Assembly: GCA_965267245.1 (NCBI GenBank)
Contig: OZ253939.1
Coordinates: 1,674,001-1,738,000, forward strand
Direction: 5' to 3'
Origin: JANSWY01 sp965267245
Lineage (GTDB): Bacteria > Bacteroidota > Bacteroidia > Cytophagales > Cyclobacteriaceae
Length of the DNA stretch: 64,000 bases
Shown: one piece after another, positions 1 through 8,693 of the stretch
How the letters are laid out: the number at the start of each line of letters is the position of its first letter
Position numbering within the stretch: the first letter of the stretch is position 1
The notes under the pieces: model-generated
The model's database searches: none
The model's input: only the letters and a program-made list of their open reading frames with translations
Told to the model about the DNA's origin: nothing
Position numbers and translations under genes: made by a program

Positions 1-327
1 ATACCTTATTATTCTGGTCAATCTCATGATAAATTTCTCTGTATCTTCCTCATCTGCAATCATCTGGTCAATCTCTGACAAGATCAGATTGAAATAGAGT
101 TCGGTTATCTGATGGTAGGTGATGAATATTTTCTCATCTGGGAAACTGGTTCTTGGGTTCTGTAAAGACAATAATGTATCCAAATGAATGTAGTCCCAGT
201 ATGTCAGGTAATCTGAGTATAATAACCCATCAAGATATGAGGCTAAATCCTGCCCCATTGCCTCGTACTTGGCATCCAGTTTTTTTAGCTGCTGGTAAAG
301 CTCTTCCTTTATCTCCGTTTTATTCAC
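1..327 (-). CDS. kynA: tryptophan 2,3-dioxygenase, N-terminal part (runs off the window)
   Basis: Reading the minus strand from a GTG at 327 gives 109 open codons to the window edge. The translation carries the block that marks heme-dependent tryptophan 2,3-dioxygenases: LLSLQNPRTSFPDE followed by HQITELYF, where H72 corresponds to the conserved distal-pocket histidine of the family. The phylum-typical opening MGQDLASYLDGLLY is also present (residues 24-37). The enzyme opens the indole ring of L-tryptophan to N-formylkynurenine. No ATG lies in frame nearby; GTG at 327 is my choice, and the frame stays open further upstream. It is divergent from the glutaryl-CoA-type dehydrogenase gene, and the two could belong to one route from tryptophan via kynurenine to glutaryl-CoA. 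The family call is firm; the start is not. Confidence 0.85.
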   Translation of the reverse strand, partial: MNKTEIKEELYQQLKKLDAKYEAMGQDLASYLDGLLYSDYLTYWDYIHLDTLLSLQNPRTSFPDEKIFITYHQITELYFNLILSEIDQMIADEEDTEKFIMRLTRIIRY

Positions 328-391
328 TGAAATCGTTTTCTTTATTAGCTTTGTAAATTTGAAAGAATAAATTGAGAGAAACAACACCAGT

Positions 392-1615
392 ATGTCATTA
401 GATACGTTAACCCAAAACCCAAATGGCGTAAAAAGGAACAAACAAGATGAGTTTGAGTCCCCTGATTTTTATGCGCTGGATGACCTATTAACAGAAGAAC
501 ATAAGTTAATCCGAAGCTCAATACGAGACTTTGTGAAAAAAGAAATTTCCCCCTACATAGAAGACTGGGCTGAAAGGAATCACTTTCCTTACGAGATCGT
601 CAAAAAATTCGGAGATATCGGTGCATTTGGCCCAACTGTTTCTGAGGAATATGGTGGCGGAGGCCTGGATTACATTTCCTACGGTCTCATCATGCAGGAA
701 ATTGAACGAGGAGATAGTGGAATGCGTTCGACAGCCTCAGTTCAGGGTTCATTGGTCATGTACCCGATTTATAAATTCGGATCAGAAGAGCAGAAGAAGA
801 AATTCCTTCCAAAATTGGCCTCTGGTGAATTTTTAGGTTGCTTCGGTTTGACTGAACCTGATCATGGCTCCAACCCCAGTGGCATGGTAACTAATTTCAA
901 AGATGCTGGTGACCACTATGTGCTTAACGGAGCAAAAATGTGGATCTCCAATGCACCAAAAGCCGATATCGCCGTGGTTTGGGCCAAAAACGAAGAGGGA
1001 AGAATCCATGGGTTGATCGTAGAGCGCGGCATGGAAGGATTTACTACTCCTGAAACACATGGCAAATGGTCACTGAGAGCAAGCTGTACTGGTGAGTTGG
1101 TATTTGACAATGTAAAAGTACCAAAGGAGAACCTTCTACCTGGCAAAAGTGGTCTTGGTGCGCCGATGATGTGCCTGGATAGTGCTCGATACGGAATTGC
1201 CTGGGGCGCAATAGGTGCCGCAATGGATTGCTATGATTCTGCGAGAAGGTATGCTTTAGAAAGAATTCAATTTGATAAACCAATTGGATCTTTCCAATTA
1301 ATCCAGAAGAAACTGGCCGAAATGCTCACAGAAATCACGAAAGCTCAGTTACTTAACTGGAAACTGGGCAAAATGATGGATGAAGGCAAAGCCACAACTC
1401 CTCAGATCTCATTGGCAAAAAGAAATGCCGTTGCTACCGCACTTGACATTGCCAGAGAAGCCAGACAAATCCACGGAGGTATGGGTATCACCGGAGAATA
1501 TCCAATGATGCGACATATGATGAACCTGGAATCTGTTGTTACTTACGAGGGTACACATGACATTCACTTGTTGATCCTGGGAGCAGAAATAACCGGGATA
1601 CCAGCGTTTAAATAG
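392..1615 (+). CDS. acyl-CoA dehydrogenase, glutaryl-CoA dehydrogenase type
   Basis: A full-length 407-residue acyl-CoA dehydrogenase. N-terminal helical domain, middle beta domain (about residues 140-240, with GCFGLTEPDHGSNP) and C-terminal helical domain are all present. The C-terminal motif VTYEGTHDIHLLILG places the catalytic base at E386, and the extended EGTHDIH...ITG tail is the form seen in glutaryl-CoA dehydrogenases rather than short- or medium-chain enzymes. It would oxidise and decarboxylate glutaryl-CoA to crotonyl-CoA with FAD, in lysine and tryptophan breakdown. Divergence from the tryptophan dioxygenase gene 64 bases away supports that role. Substrate is inferred from motif and context; other short-chain acyl-CoAs remain possible. 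Confidence 0.88.
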   Translation: MSLDTLTQNPNGVKRNKQDEFESPDFYALDDLLTEEHKLIRSSIRDFVKKEISPYIEDWAERNHFPYEIVKKFGDIGAFGPTVSEEYGGGGLDYISYGLIMQEIERGDSGMRSTASVQGSLVMYPIYKFGSEEQKKKFLPKLASGEFLGCFGLTEPDHGSNPSGMVTNFKDAGDHYVLNGAKMWISNAPKADIAVVWAKNEEGRIHGLIVERGMEGFTTPETHGKWSLRASCTGELVFDNVKVPKENLLPGKSGLGAPMMCLDSARYGIAWGAIGAAMDCYDSARRYALERIQFDKPIGSFQLIQKKLAEMLTEITKAQLLNWKLGKMMDEGKATTPQISLAKRNAVATALDIAREARQIHGGMGITGEYPMMRHMMNLESVVTYEGTHDIHLLILGAEITGIPAFK

Positions 1616-1618
1616 AAT

Positions 1619-1681
1619 TAAGATTTGAGATATGAGTATTAAGTATTTAGTTTTAGTTCTGGATATTTAATACTCATTTTT
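1619..1681. repeat. AGTATTAAGTATTTAG intergenic repeat, copy 1
   Basis: Spacer made of direct and inverted copies of a TGAGTATTAAGTATTTAG / TATTTAATACTCAT sequence. Similar text recurs at about 2587-2665, 5265-5302 and 29867-29899, always outside genes or at their very ends. Confidence 0.5.
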
Positions 1682-2620
1682 TTGATTGATCAACAACTCA
1701 TCGAGTGGCTTTTGGCTGGTGATATTGCAATTCAGTATCAAACTTATCGTGACTTACTGAATGACAATCGGGTTGATTTGCAGGAAAGGATTCTTCAGGA
1801 AGGTTGGGGAGTGGACTTTATGAAGGTCAGAAATGATTTTGGACGTTGGGGTAAAAGCTTCTATAATCCAAAATGGCAATCCACCCATTACACCTTACTC
1901 GACATTCGATACCTATGTCCTCCAAATGATTCACCTGCTCTTTCTAAAATCATAGAAGAGGTCCTTGATAACGGCAAAAGTGATGATGGTGGGATTGATT
2001 TAAGTCCTTCATTAACAGCTCCAAAAAGTGATGTCTGTGTCAATGGTATGTTTCTGAATTATGCTTCTTATTTCAAAGCCACTGAAAGTCAACTGGAATC
2101 CATAGTCGATTTTTTCATTAAAGAGCAAATGTCAGACGGAGGGTTTAACTGTCGGTCTAATAGATCAAAATGTCACCATAGCTCCATGCACTCCACTGTT
2201 GCGGTAATTGAAGGTATTAATTCCTATCTATCAAATGGCTACCAATATCAAAAAGAAAAGCTAATCAGCATGAGAGCTGAGTGCATAGAGTTTTTACTCA
2301 TGCATAAACTCTTTAAGTCTGACAAAACCGATCAAATCATCCATCCGGAATTTCTAAAACTGGTTTATCCTGGAAGGTGGAAGTACAATATCCTGAGGGG
2401 TCTTGAAGCATTGGCGGATGCGAACATCCCTTATGATCCCAGATTGCAGGAAGCCATTGATGTACTCATTCAAAAAAGAAACAAAGACGGTACCTGGAAT
2501 TCACAAGCCAAACACCCCGGTAAGACACATTTCGAAATGGAAAAGGCAGGAAAACCCAGTAGGTGGAATACGTTGAGAGCTTTGAAAGTACTGAGTACTA
2601 AGTACAAAGTATTAAGATGA
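1682..2620 (+). CDS. prenyltransferase/squalene-oxidase-repeat-like protein of unknown function
   Basis: A 312-residue soluble protein without signal peptide. It looks like an alpha/alpha toroid: repeated segments of the form DGGFNCRSN, RDLL, KHPGKTHFEMEKAGKPSRWNT and LRALKVL resemble the QW-type repeats of prenyltransferase and squalene-cyclase folds. The conserved Cys/His-rich patch RSNRSKCHHSSMHST (about residues 158-172) may bind metal. I do not know the reaction. The start is a TTG at 1682; no better-placed ATG is visible. It is probably a separate transcription unit between the dehydrogenase and the convergent MltA gene. The short spacers on both sides carry AGTATTAAGTA-type repeat sequence, and the last codons of this gene (AGTACTAAGTACAAAGTA) are themselves made of that repeat. 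Confidence 0.65.
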   Translation: MIDQQLIEWLLAGDIAIQYQTYRDLLNDNRVDLQERILQEGWGVDFMKVRNDFGRWGKSFYNPKWQSTHYTLLDIRYLCPPNDSPALSKIIEEVLDNGKSDDGGIDLSPSLTAPKSDVCVNGMFLNYASYFKATESQLESIVDFFIKEQMSDGGFNCRSNRSKCHHSSMHSTVAVIEGINSYLSNGYQYQKEKLISMRAECIEFLLMHKLFKSDKTDQIIHPEFLKLVYPGRWKYNILRGLEALADANIPYDPRLQEAIDVLIQKRNKDGTWNSQAKHPGKTHFEMEKAGKPSRWNTLRALKVLSTKYKVLR

Positions 2621-2665
2621 GAGTCTAAATACTAACTACTCCATACTTAATACTAACTACTTCGG
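2587..2665. repeat. AGTATTAAGTATTTAG intergenic repeat, copy 2
   Basis: Contains AGTACTAAGTACAAAGTA, TAAATACTAACTACTCC and ATACTTAATACTAACTACTT. It spans the end of the gene at 1682-2620 and reaches into the last codons of the convergent MltA gene, so both reading frames finish inside the repeat. Confidence 0.5.
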
Positions 2666-3835
2666 TACCATCAACCAGACTCTACCAAAATGATTCATGT
2701 GATTGGCCTGAGCGAACGCCTCATCACCAACTCCGTAGTAGATATCCATCCGATTGGGTCCTTTAATAGCTGCACCACGGTCCATGGCGAATAGAATCTG
2801 GTATTCGTAATGGGTGATATCGCCGAATTTATCCAGTTTGGGTACTTCCGCCAGCATGGCACTTCCCAGGGGAATATAATTGGTATCAATCGCGGATGAA
2901 TAGTTGGCAACAAGATTAACTCCTGCGGCACCAATGGGCACAGGATCCATCAATTTGAAGAAGATATAAGATTTGTTTTGATTCAGAATTTGAGGCATTT
3001 GATCCGGGTGCAAATCAAACCAGTTTCTTATGGCAGTTACGGAAATGTCTTTTGGAGAAATTAGGCCTTTCGTCAGGAAGTGCTTTCCAATACTTGAGTA
3101 TTCGTAACCATTATTCCCATTGTAAGCCAGTATTTTTTTCGTACCATCTTCGAACTCCACAATTCCTGAACCCTGAACGTGCAAAATGAAATTATCAAAT
3201 GGATCATTGGACCATGCCACTTCGAGTCCTCTGTTTTTTAGGTGGCCTTTGGTATCTATCTCTTCTCTGGTGGGTAGCTTACTCCAACCCTTTGGATACT
3301 TGTAAAATGGGTATTTGTACTGGTCATCTTTCTTTTTCTTCACGGAAAGAATGGGCGTAAAGTATCCGGTAAAATGAACACTATCCTCTCCCTGCTCTCC
3401 TTTCAGTAATTTATAATCAAAATGGTGTGACAAAATGCTATCAGTAGGCAAATCATGGCTACTCAGAATTTCATATGTCTTTTTGATCTCCTGAGGACCG
3501 AATCTAACTCCTGCAATGTTCTTTACAGGATCTGTTCTAAAAAGTCTTGATATCTTCCTCTGACTTTCCAATGCTTGCGGAAATGCATTCTCATCCAGTA
3601 ATACGGGTAAAGATGACATTGAATCCCCACCAAACTCAGAAGTTATCATGTGGGAATAATAGTACACCAATTCCTCCTCTTGAGAAACAGACACCAATTC
3701 AGAAGATTCTTCAGCTGTCCTGCATGAGGTAATTACCAATAAGACTATAATTAATCGATTGAGCACAGATTTAGTGATTTTACGCTGCAAAGAAAAGGAA
3801 AATATTGGATTGCTAAGGTAAGTGTGTTTAATCAT
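2657..3835 (-). CDS. mltA: membrane-bound lytic murein transglycosylase, MltA family lipoprotein
   Basis: Cleaves peptidoglycan glycan strands to anhydromuropeptides, at the outer membrane facing the periplasm. The N-terminus has the lipobox LLVITSC, so it is a lipoprotein. The MltA barrel region starts around VHFTGYFTPILSVKK, and the C-terminal 3D domain carries the conserved aspartates in FAMDRGAAIKGPNRMDIYYG, ending GRVWLMVPK. Length (392 residues from the ATG at 3835) fits the family. A GTG at 3766 would give a shorter, more typical lipoprotein signal (VLNRLIIVLLVITSC), so the true start may lie there; the frame also continues to a TTG at 3850. Convergent with the gene at 1682-2620. Family call is confident, the start uncertain. 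Confidence 0.85.
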   Translation of the reverse strand: MIKHTYLSNPIFSFSLQRKITKSVLNRLIIVLLVITSCRTAEESSELVSVSQEEELVYYYSHMITSEFGGDSMSSLPVLLDENAFPQALESQRKISRLFRTDPVKNIAGVRFGPQEIKKTYEILSSHDLPTDSILSHHFDYKLLKGEQGEDSVHFTGYFTPILSVKKKKDDQYKYPFYKYPKGWSKLPTREEIDTKGHLKNRGLEVAWSNDPFDNFILHVQGSGIVEFEDGTKKILAYNGNNGYEYSSIGKHFLTKGLISPKDISVTAIRNWFDLHPDQMPQILNQNKSYIFFKLMDPVPIGAAGVNLVANYSSAIDTNYIPLGSAMLAEVPKLDKFGDITHYEYQILFAMDRGAAIKGPNRMDIYYGVGDEAFAQANHMNHFGRVWLMVPK

Positions 3836-3916
3836 CTGATAGTTTAACAAATCGACTATATTTCTGCGACTATTGAATGTGAGATGATCCCCACAAGAAG
3901 AACCATTTTAAATTGG

Positions 3917-5137
3917 TTATTTTTCGCTCCTCAAGCTATCCAGTTTTCTTTCAATTCTATCAATCCTTTCTATTCCCAAAGCCTTCTCATAAAACTCAAT
4001 TGCCTTTACTCTCTCCTTAATAGCTCGACAATAATCCCCCATCGCATCATAGGCTTGTGCACTATTGGGGTAATTGGTCAAATTCATATTTAACATGGCA
4101 AAAGCTTTGTCATATTGTCCCATTGATAAAGAGATATCCGCAAAGCGATCGATTAAACTTTCGGGAGGCAAAAATGGATAACCAAAATGGCTCGAGATGT
4201 TTTGGTAATGGCTAATAATCATATCTTCCAGATCATTCACACTCATTGTTACACCTTCCTTGAACAAAATCTCCTCATCAAACCAATACCAATCAAATAA
4301 ATACCGAAAGGCTTCATACGTTGCAATCATTGGCACCCCATTGTGGTTATCTTTGGGATAAAAGGCAGTCTGAAAATTCAACCCACCGGCCTCCTGACAC
4401 ACCTCCTTAAATTCCAATATAGTTCTCATGTGTTCTGATGATTTCAAGGTATCATTAACCACTGTTTTTAGATTCAATCCCATTGGCAACCTATTGGCCA
4501 TGCCCAGAAATAGAGATTTACCTTTTAAATCTGCCTGGCCCATTTGAACTTTAGCCTTTTTGAAAAAACTCAGGTTATCCCAACGAATTGTTGGATCAAT
4601 GGCTATATAATTATTGAATAACTCATTATGATAGAGCAGACTATTGAGAACAAACAACCCTCCCCAGGAATGTCCCATGATTGAGCGATATGGTGTGGTT
4701 GGATAGTTTTTATCGATGTACGGAATCAATTCCATTCCCATAAAATCGGCAAACTCATTTGCTCCACCCGAGGATGGGAAATAACTCACTTTGTTTGGTG
4801 TCAGGTCCCTTGTACGATCTGTATTGGGAATTGCTACTACAATCATTTCTGGGACTATTGCATTGCCATTTGCGACACTTAATTGATGAATCATCCCTGT
4901 AACAGCATAAAAATGAGCTGGTCCATCTAATACATACAACACCGGAAACCGCTTTTCAGAATCCTGAGCACTTGCAGGTACATGCACCCAAAAAGGTCGA
5001 TTTTCTTTAAGGATATCAGAGTAAACACTATCCACTTTCCCGATAGCAATTTGTCCATCAACTACACCAATTGATTGAGAAAATGCCTGAAATCCGAGTG
5101 AAATGAGAATGCCAAGTAACAATACAACTCCGCGCAT
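3917..5137 (-). CDS. secreted esterase D/enterochelin-esterase-like alpha/beta hydrolase with TPR tail
   Basis: A 406-residue protein with a signal peptide (cleavage near AFSQS, residue 20). Residues 40-300 form an esterase domain of the PF00756 type: RFPVLYVLDGPAHFY, the oxyanion-side strand, then the nucleophile elbow GHSWGG with S157, and a late histidine in DNHNGVP. The last ~90 residues contain tetratricopeptide-like helices (AQAYDAMGDYCRAIKERVKA). Such enzymes hydrolyse esters of siderophores, sugars or other small molecules in the periplasm; substrate cannot be told from sequence. It stands alone, with about 180 bases of repeat-bearing spacer before the ABC permease gene. Confidence 0.82.
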   Translation of the reverse strand: MRGVVLLLGILISLGFQAFSQSIGVVDGQIAIGKVDSVYSDILKENRPFWVHVPASAQDSEKRFPVLYVLDGPAHFYAVTGMIHQLSVANGNAIVPEMIVVAIPNTDRTRDLTPNKVSYFPSSGGANEFADFMGMELIPYIDKNYPTTPYRSIMGHSWGGLFVLNSLLYHNELFNNYIAIDPTIRWDNLSFFKKAKVQMGQADLKGKSLFLGMANRLPMGLNLKTVVNDTLKSSEHMRTILEFKEVCQEAGGLNFQTAFYPKDNHNGVPMIATYEAFRYLFDWYWFDEEILFKEGVTMSVNDLEDMIISHYQNISSHFGYPFLPPESLIDRFADISLSMGQYDKAFAMLNMNLTNYPNSAQAYDAMGDYCRAIKERVKAIEFYEKALGIERIDRIERKLDSLRSEK

Positions 5138-5264
5138 AGATTCCTGATTCTTTAAAACAAAATTTCAACTAAATTCTTAGTTTTTAAGGAACCTTGCAAG
5201 ATTCTGCAGGTATTAACAAGTGATTAACAAATTTTGATGTAAAGTATATTAGGTATGACTGCAC

Positions 5265-5302
5265 CAAGTCTTGTCAATACTTAATACAATCATACTCAAT
5301 AA
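5265..5302. repeat. AGTATTAAGTATTTAG-type repeat remnant
   Basis: Short stretch with GTCAATACTTAATACAATC and ACTCAAT, related to the repeats at 1619 and 2587. The rest of the 5138-5315 spacer is AT-rich with no recognisable gene. Confidence 0.35.
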
Positions 5303-5315
5303 AAATAACCTTCAG

Positions 5316-6146
5316 CTACTTAACATCCTTCCTGTTCAGCCTCCAGAAAATCACCCCAATAAACACACCCATCCAAATCAATGCGATCAATGTAGGCTGC
5401 CATAAGATGCTTTCCTGTACTTCCTGGAAAAAATACCTTGGGAAAGGCACTTCAATCAATCCGGTGGTCATATTGAAATAACTTGAAGGAAGCAAAGGCT
5501 CAATCCAGGCTGTGTTATCCTTTATTGGTGAATACTTCAGAATTGACCCCAGTACCGGCTCCACAAAAAGAGAGTAGATCATCAAAAACACGATCACAAA
5601 TCCTGTTTTCCTGATCAATATTGCCATCATGAGTGCAAAACTGCAATATTTCACCAGATCCAGCCAGTAAAGGAATAAAAATTCAAGATCCCTGAAGATA
5701 AATTTAGGTTCCATCACATGACTATAGATCGAACCTACACCCAATCCACAAATAAATAGAAACCCTGCACTTAATGCTCCTAATCCAAAAATCAATAACA
5801 GTTTGGATAGAATAAAGTCCTTTTTACTCACACCATCTATAATATTCTGCCTCATGGTGTTGAAGCTTAAATCATTGGTGATTGATATAACCACAATGAA
5901 TGCCAGTAAGATCTTCACGTATGTGGCGAGAAACGATATGTTGTGCCACACATCAGGGAAATCATAGATTGGAATAATCGTGGGATCCAACCCATCAAAA
6001 TCAGCGCCTTTTGATTTCAACCATTCCAGGAAGAACACTCCCCCTGAGCTGATCACCAAAACGGCAAATAAATACAGACCCAGCAATATCCAGAACACTT
6101 TATAGTTCCTAAGCTTGAGCCATTCGAGTTTTATTGCTTTTACCAT
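5316..6146 (-). CDS. ABC transporter permease (ABC-2 type)
   Basis: A 276-residue integral membrane protein with about six hydrophobic segments, starting MVKAIKLEWLKLRNYKVFW, a typical cytoplasmic N-terminus of ABC-2 permeases. The loop NDLSFNTMRQNIIDGVSKKDFILSKLL after the second segment is the coupling-helix region seen in this class. It is translated after the ATPase gene upstream on the same strand, so the two form one exporter-type transporter of unknown substrate. About 93 bases separate the genes, occupied by the hairpin at 6174-6240. No periplasmic binding protein gene is adjacent, consistent with export or lipid/antibiotic handling rather than import. Confidence 0.85.
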   Translation of the reverse strand: MVKAIKLEWLKLRNYKVFWILLGLYLFAVLVISSGGVFFLEWLKSKGADFDGLDPTIIPIYDFPDVWHNISFLATYVKILLAFIVVISITNDLSFNTMRQNIIDGVSKKDFILSKLLLIFGLGALSAGFLFICGLGVGSIYSHVMEPKFIFRDLEFLFLYWLDLVKYCSFALMMAILIRKTGFVIVFLMIYSLFVEPVLGSILKYSPIKDNTAWIEPLLPSSYFNMTTGLIEVPFPRYFFQEVQESILWQPTLIALIWMGVFIGVIFWRLNRKDVK

Positions 6147-6173
6147 GTTTCTTTAAGTTTTGAGTAGTGGTTG

Positions 6174-6240
6174 GAAGTCGGAAGTCCGAAGACCGAAGTT
6201 TTATTACTTACCAAACTTCCAGCTTCCGTCTTCCGACTTC
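6174..6240. repeat. GGAAGTCGGAAGTCC-type imperfect inverted repeat
   Basis: Arms at 6174-6201 and 6213-6240 are complementary at about 23 of 28 positions around an 11-base loop. Each arm is built from GGAAG/CGAAG units. It abuts the stop codon of the ATPase gene and lies between two genes of one operon, so it could form an mRNA hairpin that tunes the ATPase-to-permease ratio. Confidence 0.7.
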
Positions 6241-7136
6241 TAGCTTTTTTCTTCCTCCAGTATTTTCAAAAATTCCTGTTCAAGTGATCTCTTTTCCGGG
6301 ATCAGCTTTTTCAGGGTGATGTCCTGCTTGAAGCAGAAGGCATTGATATCGGCAGAGCTGAAATTGTCTTCCAGTTCTACTTTGATCGTACCATTTTCAT
6401 GTAGAACCTGCTTAGTGCCTTCAAATCCTGCAATGGACTTAGCCAATGATTCATTGTCATCACCACTGATCTCCACGATATTGGTATCTCCCAATATGTC
6501 TTCCACTTTTCCATCATGGATTTTTACACCACTGCGAAGGATACAAAAATTCGTACATACCTTCTGTACTTCATCCAGCAGGTGACTTGCGAAAATGATC
6601 GTCTTGCCCTGGTTGGCAATGTCTTTGATCAATGTCCGTACCTCGGCAATTCCCTGAGGATCCAAACCATTCGTAGGTTCGTCCAGTATCAGTACCGGTG
6701 GATCAGAGATCAAAGCGGCTGCTACTGAAAGGCGTTGTTTCATCCCTAAACTGAACGTTTTAAAGGGGTCATTGCGTCTTTCATAAAGGCCAACCTGCTT
6801 CAGGACTTCATCTATTCTATCAAAACTTACTTCCTTGATATGAGCGGTAACACGTAAATTCTGTACCGCTGTGAGGTAACTGTAGAAACATGGTGTTTCC
6901 AGTATAGAACCGATCTTTTGTCGGCTTTTCACGGGATCCAGTCCCCCAAACCATTTATATGATCCGGATGTGGGTGCAACCACGTCCAAAATCATCCCTA
7001 ATGTGGTGGTTTTCCCACTCCCATTAGGACCAAGAATGCCATAAACCTGGCCTTCCTCTATGGTAAGGTTTAGATTATTAACAGCCTGGATCCTCCCATA
7101 TGTTTTCGAGAGATTGTTAATTTCTAATGTTTTCAA
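6240..7136 (-). CDS. ABC transporter ATP-binding protein
   Basis: A 298-residue nucleotide-binding subunit. Walker A GPNGSGKTT lies at residues 36-44, the signature SLGMKQ at 129-134, Walker B VLILDEP at 148-154 and the switch histidine in IFASHLLDEV. The residues after about 215 form the extra C-terminal domain common to CcmA/NatA-like exporters (KVEDILGDTNIVEIS...). It powers the permease encoded downstream. Substrate is unknown. First gene of the likely two-gene operon; a short spacer of 35 bases separates it from the DUF4252 gene upstream on the same strand, so read-through from the sigma operon is possible. Confidence 0.92.
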   Translation of the reverse strand: MKTLEINNLSKTYGRIQAVNNLNLTIEEGQVYGILGPNGSGKTTTLGMILDVVAPTSGSYKWFGGLDPVKSRQKIGSILETPCFYSYLTAVQNLRVTAHIKEVSFDRIDEVLKQVGLYERRNDPFKTFSLGMKQRLSVAAALISDPPVLILDEPTNGLDPQGIAEVRTLIKDIANQGKTIIFASHLLDEVQKVCTNFCILRSGVKIHDGKVEDILGDTNIVEISGDDNESLAKSIAGFEGTKQVLHENGTIKVELEDNFSSADINAFCFKQDITLKKLIPEKRSLEQEFLKILEEEKS

Positions 7137-7171
7137 AGTATTTGAGTTTTTTTGACCAGCTTCAAGCCCTT

Positions 7172-7729
7172 CTAGCGTGAAGCATCTAGTTCTTTCAATT
7201 CTTCTTCAGTAGGTGGCCTTCTGTGATCACGCCTGTTCCCACCATTGAAGTTTTTGCCCAATTGTAAAACATCGAGCATACTATCTGCCTGGAATGAATT
7301 CATCAATGTTGGTATTTTCTGCCAGCCGATGGTGCCGTCCAAAAAGAACATCATACTACCATCCGGGCCTCCATAAACACCCACCATTTCATTTCTACGA
7401 TCAGAGCCCATCAAAACCAACGTCTGGTCTCCTCCGTAAATTGTCGCATATTCTTCAAAGCCCCTGTCTTCATATCCGCGAACCACCTCCATATATGACC
7501 TGGAAGCTATTGCCGTGCTATCCAGCTGATAAACCAACAACTTGTTGATATCATTTACCATTTCATTGAAGTTAGGGTCCTGTGCAATGTTGATCATCCT
7601 CAGCGTGCTGGGATACAGACAGAATTTGAAAGTTTTATGCTCCTCGGCATACGCCTTAAGAGGTCCCTCCTGAGAGAAACCCCTTAAACTGACTATGCTC
7701 ACTATGATCAGGGAGAATACAAATCTCAT
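7172..7729 (-). CDS. DUF4252 domain protein (second copy)
   Basis: A 185-residue exported protein: signal peptide MRFVFSLIIVSIVSLRGFSQ, then a DUF4252-like body containing CLYPSTLRMINIA, VYQLDS and GGPDGSMMFFLDG. It shares layout with the preceding gene (signal, start of domain, a D-G-rich turn, late LGKNFNGG), suggesting an old tandem duplication. It starts one base after the stop of the gene before it, so translation is coupled. It is the last gene of the sigma / anti-sigma / DUF4252 / DUF4252 operon. No biochemical function is established for the family. Confidence 0.75.
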   Translation of the reverse strand: MRFVFSLIIVSIVSLRGFSQEGPLKAYAEEHKTFKFCLYPSTLRMINIAQDPNFNEMVNDINKLLVYQLDSTAIASRSYMEVVRGYEDRGFEEYATIYGGDQTLVLMGSDRRNEMVGVYGGPDGSMMFFLDGTIGWQKIPTLMNSFQADSMLDVLQLGKNFNGGNRRDHRRPPTEEELKELDASR

Positions 7730-8257
7730 TTATTCTCCTCCGTTTCCTATTTTGCTTAAATTCTCAAAGCCATCAACCTTCATGCTTTTGGCGATTTTAG
7801 AGATATTCTTTAAGTCTATCTCTCCATAAAGGCTCAGAAGAACAAATTTATTGTTGCCACCCACTACCATGAGCAACTCCTCAATTTTTCCATTAGTATC
7901 CTTGATAGAAAACTTCACATTTTCTTCTGCGTCGGTTACAGTTAAGAGCTCATCATACCCTGACTTGTCTACTTCCGCGGTAGCCGCTTTATACAGTTTT
8001 CCTGAATCTGCGATACTATCACCTACTAGTACTTTCAGTCCTTTGAGTTTACTGATTGCTTTCAGAAATTCTTCCTCTTCAGGAGTTCCTGCTTCCAGTT
8101 CAGTGAAAAGACTGAACATTTTTGCGCTTACTGACACCTTTACAAAATCTTTGTTGTCAGCATACTTATCCATGTATTTGGTTACAATTGTTCCTTGTGC
8201 AAACGCACCTGCCGTAACCAGTACAGCCATACTTAGTGTTGCGATTAACTTTTTCAT
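7730..8257 (-). CDS. DUF4252 domain protein (first copy)
   Basis: A 175-residue exported protein with a clear signal peptide (MKKLIATLSMAVLVTAGAFAQ). The body VTKYMDKYADNKDFVKVSVS...MFSLF, then LKGLKVLVGDS and LLMVVGGNNKFVLLSLYGEIDLKNI, is the DUF4252 pattern common in Bacteroidota next to ECF sigma genes. Probably a small periplasmic or outer-membrane-associated protein whose level responds to the sigma factor encoded in the same operon. It begins right after the anti-sigma-like gene. Confidence 0.8.
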   Translation of the reverse strand: MKKLIATLSMAVLVTAGAFAQGTIVTKYMDKYADNKDFVKVSVSAKMFSLFTELEAGTPEEEEFLKAISKLKGLKVLVGDSIADSGKLYKAATAEVDKSGYDELLTVTDAEENVKFSIKDTNGKIEELLMVVGGNNKFVLLSLYGEIDLKNISKIAKSMKVDGFENLSKIGNGGE

Positions 8258-8258
8258 T

Positions 8259-8693
8259 TTAGTCCTTGATTATTGTTTCTGCTTTGTTGATTTTATTTAG
8301 TTCTGCCGGATACTGTCTCGATTCGTTGAGGTTACTTGAGATCATCATCAGGGCTTGTCGTGTTACTTCATAAGCTTCCTTGGGGTCTGTTACAGCAAAG
8401 GGATCTTCTTTACGGGAACTGTCCAGTGCTACAAGTGCTGTAAACACTCCAATAGTCACAGTTGCTGCCACAGACAGCCATTGTTTCTTGAAGATTCTGG
8501 GTTTACCCGGCACTTCTCCATTGTAAGTCAGCTTTTTATTGGCTGCTATTGCCCGGAAGTATTGTCCTTCCTCCGTGATAGACGGGTTTTCTTTGAAATA
8601 CTGTTTGATGACTTTTTCCTCTTCCAGGGAAGTTTCACCGGCCCAGTATTTATCCAGTAGCTCTTTAATTCGCGATTCCATAAGATTCCACAT
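8259..8693 (-). CDS. single-pass membrane protein, likely anti-sigma factor
   Basis: A 144-residue protein with a cytoplasmic N-terminal helix pair (RIKELLDKYWAGETSLEEEKVIKQYF) and one transmembrane helix at about residues 68-86 (WLSVAATVTIGVFTALVAL). The motif YWxGETSLEEE followed by a membrane anchor is what small Bacteroidota anti-sigma-like proteins look like. It overlaps the end of the ECF sigma gene; the start could be the ATG at 8681 instead of 8693, and either way the overlap implies translational coupling. Inferred role: hold the sigma factor at the membrane. No zinc-finger (HxxxCxxC) motif is present. Confidence 0.68.
   Translation of the reverse strand: MWNLMESRIKELLDKYWAGETSLEEEKVIKQYFKENPSITEEGQYFRAIAANKKLTYNGEVPGKPRIFKKQWLSVAATVTIGVFTALVALDSSRKEDPFAVTDPKEAYEVTRQALMMISSNLNESRQYPAELNKINKAETIIKD

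Noticed and set aside
7851..8300. 149-residue frame opposite the first DUF4252 gene
   Set aside because: Serine-rich low-complexity translation; the antisense gene has a signal peptide and a known domain.
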